A stretch of 64,000 bases of DNA from Microbacterium flavescens (lineage in GTDB: Bacteria > Actinomycetota > Actinomycetes > Actinomycetales > Microbacteriaceae), in NCBI RefSeq assembly GCF_018588945.1, contig NZ_JAFIWA010000006.1, positions 248,001-312,000 of the forward strand. Direction: 5' to 3'. The number at the start of each line of letters is the position of its first letter. Position 1 is the stretch's first letter. Shown here piece after piece: positions 27,485 through 35,574 of the stretch. A model generated the notes under the pieces. That model made no database searches. It was not told the DNA's origin and worked only from the letters and a program-made list of their open reading frames with translations. A program made the translations under genes and the position numbers.

Positions 27485-28285
27485 GTGGACCCTCTCATCC
27501 TGCTCGTGCAGGGCTGGTGGTGGGCCGCTCCGGCCGCCGCGGGCGTCGGAGCCGCTTCCTACATGGGCCTGACGACGGGTCGCCGCCGAGCGCGACGACT
27601 CGAGCTCGATGCCGCGCGCCACGAGGAGGCGCAGGCCTATCGCGCCCTCGTCAACGCACGCGCCCAGGTGCGCGTCGCGCAGGCCGATGTGCTGGCGGCC
27701 CGCTCGCGGACGACCGGCATGGTGCCGCTCGAGGCCAAGCGCGCACTTCATTCCGCGCGAGACGCCGAGAAGTCGGCGTCGTATGCGCTGCGGGCGAGCC
27801 GCGCCCGCGTGAAGGCGTCCTACGCCCAGTACCGCTCCACCCCGGCGACCGAGCCGCTGCCGATCGCGAGGCTGCAGTCCGCACATGACGCCGTCAACGC
27901 GCGCTGGCTCTCCTACGAGACCGATGTCGACAAGGCGCTGGCCTTCCCGCAGCTGACCGACTCGCGGCATCCCACCACCGTCACGTTCCTCCGCGCCCAG
28001 CGCGAAGCCCAGTTCCTGCGCCCGTCGGCTGACCGGCGCATCACGCCGGCCGAGTTCGTGCGGTACCGCGACGCCGTCGCCGCCATGGATACGGCTCTGA
28101 CCGCGGCAGAGCGACAGGCGGGCGTGCCCGGCGTGGCTCCCGCACCGCAGAGCGGAGTGGCGGGCATGCTCGGCTCGGTCGCCGACATGATCGACGCCGC
28201 GATCCCCATGATCGAGGGGCTGAGGTCGGCCGTCGTCCTTCCCCGCCGGTTCTCGGCCAAGCCGCCCGACTCCGCGCCGCGCTGA
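27485..28285 (+). CDS. Membrane-anchored helical protein, tandem paralog 1 (unknown function)
   Basis: 266 residues. One N-terminal membrane helix (about 5-27, with WWWAAP) is followed by a basic patch GRRRARR and a long Ala/Arg/Glu helix region (about 40-120) likely to form a coiled coil. Then comes a block starting at H134, HDAVNARWLSYETDV, continuing AFPQLTDSRHPTT and FLRAQREAQFLRP. The same block occurs in the next gene. The GTG lies 6 nt after TACCAT (27473-27478). No known domain is recognised, and function cannot be assigned. Confidence 0.75.
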   Translation: MDPLILLVQGWWWAAPAAAGVGAASYMGLTTGRRRARRLELDAARHEEAQAYRALVNARAQVRVAQADVLAARSRTTGMVPLEAKRALHSARDAEKSASYALRASRARVKASYAQYRSTPATEPLPIARLQSAHDAVNARWLSYETDVDKALAFPQLTDSRHPTTVTFLRAQREAQFLRPSADRRITPAEFVRYRDAVAAMDTALTAAERQAGVPGVAPAPQSGVAGMLGSVADMIDAAIPMIEGLRSAVVLPRRFSAKPPDSAPR

Positions 28286-28364
28286 CGCTCGCGCGCCGCG
28301 TTCCGAGGCTGGGCGCCTGCCCAGAGCCCGACACGAGCGTCGGCGCGCCCGTTAGCATGACAGG

Positions 28365-29288
28365 GTGGAGCAGATCTTCGACTTCCTCCGCGACTACTGG
28401 TGGCTCGCCGTTCCCGCCTTCATCGGGCTGAGTGCCGTCGGCAGTGCGTGGGAGAGAGGCGCGCGCCGGCGGCACAAGCGCCGGCTGGAGGTGCTTCACG
28501 CGAAGGCCGAGCTCAAGGCGGCCGCCCGCGGTCAGGCGGTGGCCGCGGCATCCCTCCCGGCCGTCACCTCACCCACGGCGACCACGGTCGGCGGTCCGGC
28601 GTCATCGCGCGAGACCCAGGCGACGCAGCTGGAGCGCCTGTTCGCGACGCACGACTCCGTCACGCACCGCTGGCTCGAGTACGAGCTCGACGTCGCCAAG
28701 ACCATCGCGTTCCCCGCGATGAGCGACGGGCGTCAGCCGCTCACGGCGGCGTTCCTGCGCGCGAAGCGCATCGCCGATGGGCTGCGCCCCGCTTCGTCGA
28801 AGGCGCGCCTCACGAAGGAGCAGCTCTCCGAGTACCGCAACGCCGTCGCCGACTTCGAGGTGGCCTTCGACGTCGCCGAGCGCGACGCCCGCCGCATCAA
28901 GGACTCCGGCTTCAGCGAGGTCGAGCGCAAGCGGCTCGACACCGCGCAGCAGCTGCTGACGGTCGCGATCGACCAGGCCGCGACCCCGGCCGAGCGTCAA
29001 CTCGCCTACCGGCGCGTCCGTCAGGAGCTCGACGGCCTCATCTCGCTCTCCGACCAGGCGATCGAGGTGCTCGAGTCGAAGGTCTCGCTCGAGCTGCCGT
29101 CGTCTGCGCCGGCCGATAAGGCGACGGATGCCGCGCCCCCGCGTCCCTCCACAACCCCGCCTCCGCCACCGTCGTCCACCGCGCCGCAGCCTCAGCCCGA
29201 GCCCCAGCCCGCGCCGTGGCCCATCCCGGCCCGGTCGACGGGCGATCCGGCGCCCGGCCGGGTCATCCACCCCAAGCCGCACCACTGA
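28365..29288 (+). CDS. Membrane-anchored helical protein, tandem paralog 2 (unknown function)
   Basis: 307 residues with the same plan as the preceding gene: a membrane helix (about 11-28, WWLAVPAFIGLSAVG), a basic patch (RGARRRHKRR), a shorter helical linker, then from H96 the block HDSVTHRWLEYELDVAK, AFPAMSDGRQPLTAAFLRAKR and LRP. A further helical region (about 160-245) and a Pro-rich tail (about 255-300) are extra. The GTG lies 6 nt after TAGCAT (28353-28358). The 20 nt around the start nearly match those of paralog 1, so the promoter was probably duplicated too. Function is unknown. Confidence 0.75.
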   Translation: MEQIFDFLRDYWWLAVPAFIGLSAVGSAWERGARRRHKRRLEVLHAKAELKAAARGQAVAAASLPAVTSPTATTVGGPASSRETQATQLERLFATHDSVTHRWLEYELDVAKTIAFPAMSDGRQPLTAAFLRAKRIADGLRPASSKARLTKEQLSEYRNAVADFEVAFDVAERDARRIKDSGFSEVERKRLDTAQQLLTVAIDQAATPAERQLAYRRVRQELDGLISLSDQAIEVLESKVSLELPSSAPADKATDAAPPRPSTTPPPPPSSTAPQPQPEPQPAPWPIPARSTGDPAPGRVIHPKPHH

Positions 29289-29320
29289 CACCCGGGCCGA
29301 CCGCGCCGAGGAACGCCGAA

Positions 29321-29344
29321 GGCGGCCGGCGTGTGCCGACCGCC
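29321..29344. terminator. Hairpin between converging genes
   Basis: GGCGGCCGGC pairs with GCCGACCGCC (one C-A mismatch) around a GTGT loop. It sits between the ends of paralog 2 and the betaine-binding protein gene and could terminate both strands, although there is no long T-run. Confidence 0.6.
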
Positions 29345-29359
29345 CTTGGTGTGCCCAGG

Positions 29360-30274
29360 TCAGGACGTCAGCGAGTCGACGTACTCCTGGTTGTCGGCGA
29401 TCCACTGCTCGAGGATGGGGCCGTAGTCGTCGCCGTCATAGGCGTTGAACATGGCGTCCTCCAGCGAGTAGAGGAGGTCGCTGGGCATCTCGAAGTCCGA
29501 GATCCATTCCTTGACCTCGGGGAAGTCGTCGCCGAACGCGATCGAGCCCACCGAGTGGATGCCCTCGGCTTCGCCGAGGAGGCCCTGCGGGTCTTCGAGA
29601 TCCTTGATCGGGAACGCGTTGTACGCCCAGTGCGGACGCCACAGCGTCACGACGACGTTCTCACCCGCGTCGGTCGCCGACTGCAGTTCGGCGAGCATCG
29701 CGGGAGTCGACGACTCGATGAGCGTCATGTCTTCGAGGCCGTAGCCGGGCACGACCTCGTCACCGGTGATGCGCATCAGGCCCGAGCCGGGCTCGATGCC
29801 GATGATCTGGTTGCCGAAGAGGTCGGCGTTCTCCGCCAGCTCCTCGAGCGAGTCGATCGGGGCGTCCTCGTTGACCGCGATCGTCAGCGCTGCTTCGTCG
29901 TTCCAGACGCCGAGGTCGATGAGGTCATCGCCGTACTGCTCCATGTAGTCGGCGTGCGTGATCGGCAGCCACGTATCGAGCACGAGGTCGAAGTCGCCCT
30001 GGGCGAGACCGGCGTACACGGGCGCCACGTCGGCGTGCGTGAGCTCGACGTCATAGCCCTTCTCCGTGAGGATCGCCTCCCACAGGTACGACGCGGCGAT
30101 GCCCTCGTCCCAGCCGTTGAAGACGGCGATCTCGATGGGCCGATCACCGTCGCCCTCCATCGATCCGGCGCCGGAGCCGGCGTCGTCCGCGTTGGTCGCG
30201 CACCCGGTCAGGGCCAGGGCGGCAACGCCCGCCAGCGCGATCCCCGAGACGAGGTTCTTTCTCTTGGTCATCAT
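29360..30274 (-). CDS. opuAC: Glycine betaine/proline ABC transporter substrate-binding lipoprotein
   Basis: 304 residues. The signal peptide has lipobox ALTGC (Cys near 25), and an acidic Gly/Ser linker follows. The OpuAC/ProX fold shows IEIAVFNGWDEGIAASYLW, DLVLDTWLPITHADY and TLWRPHWAYNAFPI, with several Trp residues of the kind that form the aromatic cage for quaternary amines. Start at 30274 has an AGAGGA site 7 nt upstream. It is the last gene of the ATPase-permease-binding protein operon and should bind osmoprotectants outside the membrane. Confidence 0.9.
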   Translation of the reverse strand: MMTKRKNLVSGIALAGVAALALTGCATNADDAGSGAGSMEGDGDRPIEIAVFNGWDEGIAASYLWEAILTEKGYDVELTHADVAPVYAGLAQGDFDLVLDTWLPITHADYMEQYGDDLIDLGVWNDEAALTIAVNEDAPIDSLEELAENADLFGNQIIGIEPGSGLMRITGDEVVPGYGLEDMTLIESSTPAMLAELQSATDAGENVVVTLWRPHWAYNAFPIKDLEDPQGLLGEAEGIHSVGSIAFGDDFPEVKEWISDFEMPSDLLYSLEDAMFNAYDGDDYGPILEQWIADNQEYVDSLTS

Positions 30275-30339
30275 GATGACGTCCTCTCCATCCGCGCTGC
30301 TGTCCGCGGATCGGTCGTTGTCTGTCAGACGCGTGAGTC

Positions 30340-31287
30340 TCACGCATCTCCGGCGGGCTGATGAACCCGCCCGGCTTGTGGATGATCGGATGCCTCGGCC
30401 GAGGCATCCGCTCTCGTCGTCGCGATCGACGGCCGCACAGCACGACGTGAGCGCGAGCGGTCCGGGTCGGCGAACGCGGACGTGATCCGGTCGAGGATCA
30501 TCGCGATGACCACGATCGAGATCCCGGCCTCGAAGCCCAGCCCCACGTTGATGCGGCCGATCGCGCGGGTGATCTCGCCGCCGAGGCCTCCTGCGCCGAC
30601 GATGCCCGCGATGACGACCATCGACAGGCTGAGCATGATCACCTGGTTGACCCCGGCCATGATGCTCGGCCGCGCGAGCGGCAGCTGGATCTGGCGGAGG
30701 ATGCGCCCGGGTGTGGCACCGAAGGCGTGGCCGGCCTCGACCACCTCCTTGTCGACGCCGCGGATGCCCAGCTCGGTCAGGCGCACACCCGGTGCGAGCG
30801 CGAACAGGATCGTCGCGATCATGCCGGGCACGGCGCCGACCCCGAAGAAGATGATCGCGGGGATGAGGTAGACGAAGGCCGGCATCGTCTGCAGGAAGTC
30901 GAGCAGGGGGCGCACGACGCGGGAGACATGATCGCTGCGGGCGGCTGCGATGCCGAGCGGGATGCTGATCGCCGTGGCGATGAGCGACGCGACCAGCACG
31001 AGCGCGAGGGTGTCCATGGAGTTGTCCCATTGGTCCACCGCCACGATGAGCACCATCCCGAGGGCCGTGCCCAACGCGAGCTTCCAGCCCTTCACCCAGA
31101 AGGCGAGCGCCGCGAGGATCGCGATGATGACCCAGAAGGGCGGGGTGACCAGCACCCAGTCGAGGGCGTCGTAGACCGCGCCGAGCACGGTGGCGATGCC
31201 GTCGAACAACCAGCCGAACACGTCGCCCAGGAAGCGGACGAACGTCTCGATGACGTCGCCGAGGGGAAGCCGGAAGTTCTCCATCAC
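30340..31287 (-). CDS. opuAB: Glycine betaine/proline ABC transporter permease
   Basis: 315 residues with six to seven membrane segments and a polar, basic C-terminal tail of about 45 residues. The ProW/OpuAB permease core has LLDFLQTMPAFVYLIPAI and the EAA-type loop VVEAGHAFGATPGRILRQI. MVVIAGIVGAGGLGGEI is typical of the family. Its start overlaps the ATPase stop by 4 nt. Near its 3' end the DNA contains a GGATGCC palindrome (30389-30410) read through by the tail codons. Confidence 0.9.
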   Translation of the reverse strand: MMENFRLPLGDVIETFVRFLGDVFGWLFDGIATVLGAVYDALDWVLVTPPFWVIIAILAALAFWVKGWKLALGTALGMVLIVAVDQWDNSMDTLALVLVASLIATAISIPLGIAAARSDHVSRVVRPLLDFLQTMPAFVYLIPAIIFFGVGAVPGMIATILFALAPGVRLTELGIRGVDKEVVEAGHAFGATPGRILRQIQLPLARPSIMAGVNQVIMLSLSMVVIAGIVGAGGLGGEITRAIGRINVGLGFEAGISIVVIAMILDRITSAFADPDRSRSRRAVRPSIATTRADASAEASDHPQAGRVHQPAGDA

Positions 31288-32603
31288 AGTCGTCCTTCCG
31301 TTGCGCCCGCAGCCGCGACCGCGGTCGCTGCCGCCGGCTCGCCGACCGCGGCGAGGGTCTGCGCGAACTCGGCCGCCGGCACAGTGACCGGAGCCTCGAT
31401 GATCGGGATCGGGGTGGTCTGCGGATCGACGTTGCCGAGTGCGGCGAGGAGCGTCACGCGAGGAATCGTTCCGAGCAGCCGGTTGTCCTCGTCGACGACC
31501 GCGATCGGGATCGGGCTCTCGACCGAGCGCTCGACGATGTCGGTGAGCGCGTCGTCGGGCCTCACCACCGGCTGCGTGCGGCTGACGAGCGAACGGAGGT
31601 CCGTGGCGCCGGCCTTCACCGCGCGCACGACGGCGCGGTCGGTGACGGTCCCCAGGTAGCGGCGGTTCTCGAGGACCGCGACCGAGCCGACCTGCAGGTC
31701 GCGCATTACTCGCAGCGCACCGCGCACGCCGGCGCTGACCGGTGTCGTGGCGGCGGGCGGCGCCATGACCGAGCCGGCCGTGAGCACGCGGGCCCGGTCG
31801 ACGTCCTGCACGAACTGGGCGACGTAGTCGTTGGCGGGATCGGTGAGGATCTCCTCCGGCGTGCCGGTCTGCACGATGCGGCCGTCGCGCATGACCGCGA
31901 TGCGGTCGCCCAGGAACATCGCCTCGTTGAGGTCGTGGGTGATGAACACGATGGTGCGGCCGAGCTCGCTCTGCAGCTCGACCAGCTGCTCCTGCATCTC
32001 ACGCCGGATGAGGGGGTCGAGCGCGGAGAACGCCTCGTCCATCAGGAGGATGTCGGTGCCGGCCGTGAGCGCACGCGCGAGGCCCACCCGCTGCCGCATG
32101 CCGCCCGACAGCTCGTCGGGCATCGCCTCGACGCGGTCGCCGAGGCCGACCTTGTCGAGGATCTGACGTGCCCGCGCGCGCCGCTCGGTCTTGCCGACAC
32201 CCTGGATCTCGAGCGCGTAGGCGGCGTTGTCGAGCACGGACAGGTGCGGCAGCAGCGCGAAGTGCTGGAACACCATCGAGATGGATGCACGGCGTATCCG
32301 CCGCAGCTCGGCCGGTGACGCCGAGGTCACGCTCTGACCCTGGACCCGCACGTCGCCGGACGTCGGCGGAAGGAGCCCGTTGAGCGTGCGGATCACGGTC
32401 GACTTGCCGGAGCCGCTGAGGCCCATGATGACGAAGATCTCGCCGGGTTGAACGGTGAAGGAGGCATCGATCACCGCGGCGGTGCCGGCGGATGCCACCT
32501 CTTCGCGGGTCGCGCCGGCGCGGAGGCGATCGACGATGGCGTGGGGATTGCGGCCGAAGACCTTGAACAGGTTCTTCGCCTCGATGGCAGGCGGAACTGT
32601 CAC
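31284..32603 (-). CDS. opuAA: Glycine betaine/proline ABC transporter ATPase with CBS pair
   Basis: 439 residues. The ATPase domain (about 1-270) has Walker A GLSGSGKST, signature LSGGMRQRVGLARAL and Walker B ILLMDEAFSALDP. Two CBS-like repeats (about 280-395) follow, which in OpuA-type transporters sense ionic strength. An unstructured Ala-rich tail ends the protein. The GTG at 32603 is preceded by AGG at about 5 nt; an ATG 12 codons earlier is possible. It is the first gene of the operon. Confidence 0.9.
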   Translation of the reverse strand: MTVPPAIEAKNLFKVFGRNPHAIVDRLRAGATREEVASAGTAAVIDASFTVQPGEIFVIMGLSGSGKSTVIRTLNGLLPPTSGDVRVQGQSVTSASPAELRRIRRASISMVFQHFALLPHLSVLDNAAYALEIQGVGKTERRARARQILDKVGLGDRVEAMPDELSGGMRQRVGLARALTAGTDILLMDEAFSALDPLIRREMQEQLVELQSELGRTIVFITHDLNEAMFLGDRIAVMRDGRIVQTGTPEEILTDPANDYVAQFVQDVDRARVLTAGSVMAPPAATTPVSAGVRGALRVMRDLQVGSVAVLENRRYLGTVTDRAVVRAVKAGATDLRSLVSRTQPVVRPDDALTDIVERSVESPIPIAVVDEDNRLLGTIPRVTLLAALGNVDPQTTPIPIIEAPVTVPAAEFAQTLAAVGEPAAATAVAAAGATEGRL

Positions 32604-32980
32604 TGTGCACCTCGGCAGAACCCGTGCAGGGATCTGCATCGGTTACGCCCGGGTGGCGACCACGGGACCCGGCGAGGGCCGGCTCGGCAGCGGATTTCGG
32701 ATCCGCGCATAGGCCGCCGACCGTACGCTCCCGGCGCCGCGCCCCAGCGCTGCGCCGCGACCGCGGACTGGTCGGGGTGGTCCATGACGGACCTCATCGA
32801 ACGTTTCATGCGGCGGAATGGATGGCAAATTCGACATCGCCGGATCAGGTCGCTACCCGTGCGCGTGATATCACGGGGCGGGCGTCCCGTCACTTTCGGG
32901 GTTCTGATGCTTGTGTCTTGACGTCGGGGGAGTTCTATGGTTACTTAGTCGAGTAACTAACCGACAAGGCGAGGTTCTCC
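32604..32980. other. Divergent intergenic region, opuAA / GntR-ABC
   Basis: 377 nt without a convincing gene. The left part must hold the opuAA promoter, though no clear -10 is visible. The right part has TTGACG (32918-32923) as a possible -35 and a palindrome at 32940-32957 before the GntR gene. Short open frames here lack codon bias and start signals. The middle (about 32800-32860) is locally less GC-rich. Confidence 0.5.
32940..32957. promoter_or_regulatory. Probable GntR (YtrA-type) operator
   Basis: GTTACT and AGTAAC form a perfect 6-bp inverted repeat with a 6-nt centre, 23 nt before the GntR start. It lies 17 bp after TTGACG, where the -10 should be, so repressor binding would occlude the promoter. 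Confidence 0.65.
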
Positions 32981-33370
32981 GTGATCGAAGAAGGCCGTGC
33001 TCTGTTCCTCCAGATCGCCGAAAGCGTGGAGGACTCCATCGTCGACGGCAGCCTCCCCGAAGAGGGACGCGCCCCGTCGACGAACGAGCTCGCCGGCTTC
33101 TACCGCATCAACCCCGCCACGGCAGCGAAAGGCGTCGCCATGCTCGTCGACAAAGGAGTGATCTACAAGCGTCGCGGGATCGGCATGTTCGTCGCGCCCG
33201 GCGCTCGCGAGCGGCTCCTCGCGGAGCGGCGCGCCGCCTTCGCCGACCGCTACGTCGATCCGCTGCTCGCCGAGGCGCGCAAGCTCGGGCTCGGCGCCGA
33301 AGACCTCACCGACCTGATCCGCGACCGCGCTGCGGTTCCCGCGACCACCCCCGAAGGAGATGCACGATGA
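32981..33370 (+). CDS. GntR-family regulator, YtrA subfamily
   Basis: 129 residues. The winged helix (about 7-75) reads ALFLQIAESVEDSIVDGSLPE, APSTNELAGFYRINPATAAKG and the wing GVIYKRRGIGMFVAPGA. A short C-terminal helical part of about 50 residues is typical of YtrA regulators, which usually control an adjacent ABC exporter. It starts with GTG, and its stop overlaps the ATPase start (ATGA). The palindrome just upstream is its likely autoregulatory site. Confidence 0.9.
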   Translation: MIEEGRALFLQIAESVEDSIVDGSLPEEGRAPSTNELAGFYRINPATAAKGVAMLVDKGVIYKRRGIGMFVAPGARERLLAERRAAFADRYVDPLLAEARKLGLGAEDLTDLIRDRAAVPATTPEGDAR

Positions 33371-34287
33371 CACACGTGATCGAGGTGAACGGCCTCACCA
33401 AGCGCTACCGCGACACGCTCGCGGTCGACGATGTGAGCTTCACCATCGAGAAGGACACCATCTACGGGCTGCTGGGCCGCAACGGCGCCGGCAAGACGAC
33501 GGTGATGTCGATCCTCACGGCGCAGAACTTCCCCACCCGAGGCGATGTGAGCGTGTTCGGCGTTCACCCGTACGAGAACGCCAAGGTGCTCTCGCGCATG
33601 TGCTTCGTGCGCGAGAGCCAGAAGTACCCCGACGACGCGATGCCGCGGCACGCGTTCGAGACGGCACGGCTGTTCTTCCCGAACTGGGACCAGGAGCTGG
33701 CCGAGCGGCTCATCAGCGACTTCCAGCTGCCGGTGAAGCGGCGCATAAAGAAGCTCTCCCGCGGACAGCTGTCCGCCGTCGGAGTCATCATCGGTCTCGC
33801 GTCGCGCGCGGAGATCACCTTCTTCGACGAGCCGTACCTGGGTCTCGACGCCGTGGCGCGGCAGATCTTCTACGACCGGCTCCTCGAGGACTACGCCGAG
33901 CATCCCCGCACGATCATCCTCTCGAGTCACCTGATCGACGAGGTGTCGAACCTCATCGAGCGTGTGCTCGTGATCGACCGCGGCCGCATCATCATGGATG
34001 AGTCGACCGACGCGGTCCGCGACCGCGCCGCGAACATCGTCGGCGACGCCGCCGCCGTGGACGCGTTCGTCGGCGCTCGCGAGGTGATCCACCGCGAGAG
34101 CCTCGGACACGTCGCGTCGGTCACCGTGCTCGGCGCACTCACCCCGGAGGACCGCGAGCGTCTCGCCGACGCGGGCCTCGACGTCGCGCCGGTCTCGCTC
34201 CAGCAGCTGATCGTGCGCACCACCCAGTACGCGGCCGAGACCTCGGGCGCGTCATCCGCCACTGCCGATGAGGGAGCACTCCGATGA
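33367..34287 (+). CDS. ABC transporter ATP-binding protein
   Basis: 306 residues. Walker A is GRNGAGKTT (about residues 38-46) and Walker B ITFFDEPYLGLD. The signature loop reads LSRGQ rather than LSGGQ, as is common in YtrB-like ATPases. A C-terminal region of about 80 residues follows the core. It overlaps the GntR gene upstream and the membrane gene downstream by 4 nt each, so the three are cotranslated. Such GntR-ABC cassettes respond to cell-wall or membrane-active compounds in other Gram-positives; the substrate here is unknown. Confidence 0.9.
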   Translation: MTHVIEVNGLTKRYRDTLAVDDVSFTIEKDTIYGLLGRNGAGKTTVMSILTAQNFPTRGDVSVFGVHPYENAKVLSRMCFVRESQKYPDDAMPRHAFETARLFFPNWDQELAERLISDFQLPVKRRIKKLSRGQLSAVGVIIGLASRAEITFFDEPYLGLDAVARQIFYDRLLEDYAEHPRTIILSSHLIDEVSNLIERVLVIDRGRIIMDESTDAVRDRAANIVGDAAAVDAFVGAREVIHRESLGHVASVTVLGALTPEDRERLADAGLDVAPVSLQQLIVRTTQYAAETSGASSATADEGALR

Positions 34288-34979
34288 GCCGCACTCTGAA
34301 CGTCGTCCGCATGCAGCTGATCAACCGGCAGACCTACATCTGGGTGCCGCTCATCGTGCTCGGAGGAGCGCTGCTGCTCACGCTCGCGATCTACTGGGTG
34401 ATCCAGAACGCCGGCGCCGACGGACCCATGTACGGCGGCGGCGCCCAGGCTCCGCTGTGGTACTTCGGGGTCGTGGGTGTCCAGGCGCTCACGCTCACCT
34501 TCCCGTTCTCGCAGGCGATGAGCGTGACGCGCCGCGAGTTCTACATCGGCACCCTCCTCACCGCCGTGCTCACCGGCGCCATCCTGGCGCTGCTGTTCGT
34601 GGTGGGCGGATTCATCGAGCAGGCCACCGGTGGCTGGGGCATGAACGGCTACTTCTTCTACCTGCCGTGGACCTGGGAAGCGGGCGCACTCGGCGCCGGG
34701 GTGTTCTTCTTCACCGTTTCGATGCTGTTCTTCGTCGTGGGCTTCTGGGCAGCGACGATCTTCAAGCGCTTCGGGTCGATCGTGCTGACGACGGTGCTCA
34801 TCGCCATCGGTGCGCTGCTGGTGTTGTGGATGTTCCTCGTCGGACAGGCGAACGCCTGGGCGCAGGTCTTCGGCTGGATCGGCGGCCAGGGTGCGCTCGG
34901 TCTCGCGCTGTGGGGTCTGCTCGTGGGCGCCGTCCTCGCTGGGATCTCGTACCTGACCCTGCGCCGCGCCGTCCCGTAA
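34284..34979 (+). CDS. ABC transporter membrane protein of the GntR cassette
   Basis: 231 residues with six hydrophobic segments: the first near residues 21-41 (YIWVPLIVLGGALLLTLAIYW) and the last near 205-225. No catalytic motif is present. It is the permease partner of the preceding ATPase, by position and 4-nt overlap. After it comes a pyrimidine-rich stretch with a CGCCCTTCG repeat and the family B hairpin. Confidence 0.82.
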   Translation: MSRTLNVVRMQLINRQTYIWVPLIVLGGALLLTLAIYWVIQNAGADGPMYGGGAQAPLWYFGVVGVQALTLTFPFSQAMSVTRREFYIGTLLTAVLTGAILALLFVVGGFIEQATGGWGMNGYFFYLPWTWEAGALGAGVFFFTVSMLFFVVGFWAATIFKRFGSIVLTTVLIAIGALLVLWMFLVGQANAWAQVFGWIGGQGALGLALWGLLVGAVLAGISYLTLRRAVP

Positions 34980-35029
34980 CCCGCACCCTTCGCCCTTCGC
35001 CCTTCGCCCCTCGCCCCACGTCCCTTCAC

Positions 35030-35091
35030 GTTGAGTGTCCAGGACACGCCGCCGCGGGAACCGCGGGCACGGCGGGTCCTGGACACTCAAC
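35030..35091. repeat. Long intergenic hairpin, repeat family B copy 2
   Basis: Arms of about 21 bp with one mismatch; the left starts GTTGAGTGTCCAGGAC and the right is its complement. The centre pairs further (CCGCGG with CCGCGG around GAA). It lies between the converging ABC permease and chorismate mutase genes. The arms are nearly identical to those at 18092-18155, 17 kb away. Confidence 0.88.
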
Positions 35092-35152
35092 AGGTGTGTG
35101 AGGGGCGCGGGGCCCGGGCGCGGGGCCCGGGCGCGCCTGCCGCGGGCACGGG

Positions 35153-35446
35153 TCAGCGCGAGTCGGCGGCCTCGGTGTGGTGGCGGATGACCTCGGCCAC
35201 GACGAAGTTGAACCACTTCTCGGCGAAGGCCGGGTCGAGCTCCGCCTCCTCGGCCAGGCGGCGGAGGCGGGCGACCTGCTGCTCCTCGCGCGCCGGGTCG
35301 GAAGCAGGCATGCCGTGCTCGGCCTTGAGGTGCCCGACCTGCTTCGTCGCCTTGAACCGCTCGGCGAGGAGGTAGACGAGGGACGCGTCGATGTTGTCGA
35401 TGCTGCTGCGCAGCCGGCGCAGCGTGGTCTTCGGGTCCTCGGTCAT
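35153..35446 (-). CDS. Chorismate mutase (AroQ type)
   Basis: 97 residues, an all-helical AroQ-class mutase converting chorismate to prephenate for Phe/Tyr synthesis. The pattern LRRLRSSIDNIDASLVYLLAERFKATKQVGHLKAEHG, with the conserved Arg in helix 1 and the Lys of the QVGHLKAEHG segment, is standard. Acidic residues in helix 3 (DPAFAEKWFNFVVAEVIRHH) match the family. The ATG has a GGAGG site about 8 nt upstream. There is no signal peptide and no fused domain. Confidence 0.88.
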   Translation of the reverse strand: MTEDPKTTLRRLRSSIDNIDASLVYLLAERFKATKQVGHLKAEHGMPASDPAREEQQVARLRRLAEEAELDPAFAEKWFNFVVAEVIRHHTEAADSR

Positions 35447-35574
35447 GGCGGCCTCCTCCGCAACGACGATACCCGAGCGCCCGGCCGCAGCCGCCGCCCG
35501 CCCCGGTCGCCCGCCCGGGGTGATTTCCGGTGCGGTCCGTCGTCGCGCGTGAGGCCCACCCCTAGAGTGGCCCC

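Noticed and set aside
32783..32921. Short open frame before the GntR gene
   Set aside because: It has no ribosome-binding site or TANNNT spacing, and its codon usage is unlike that of neighbouring genes.
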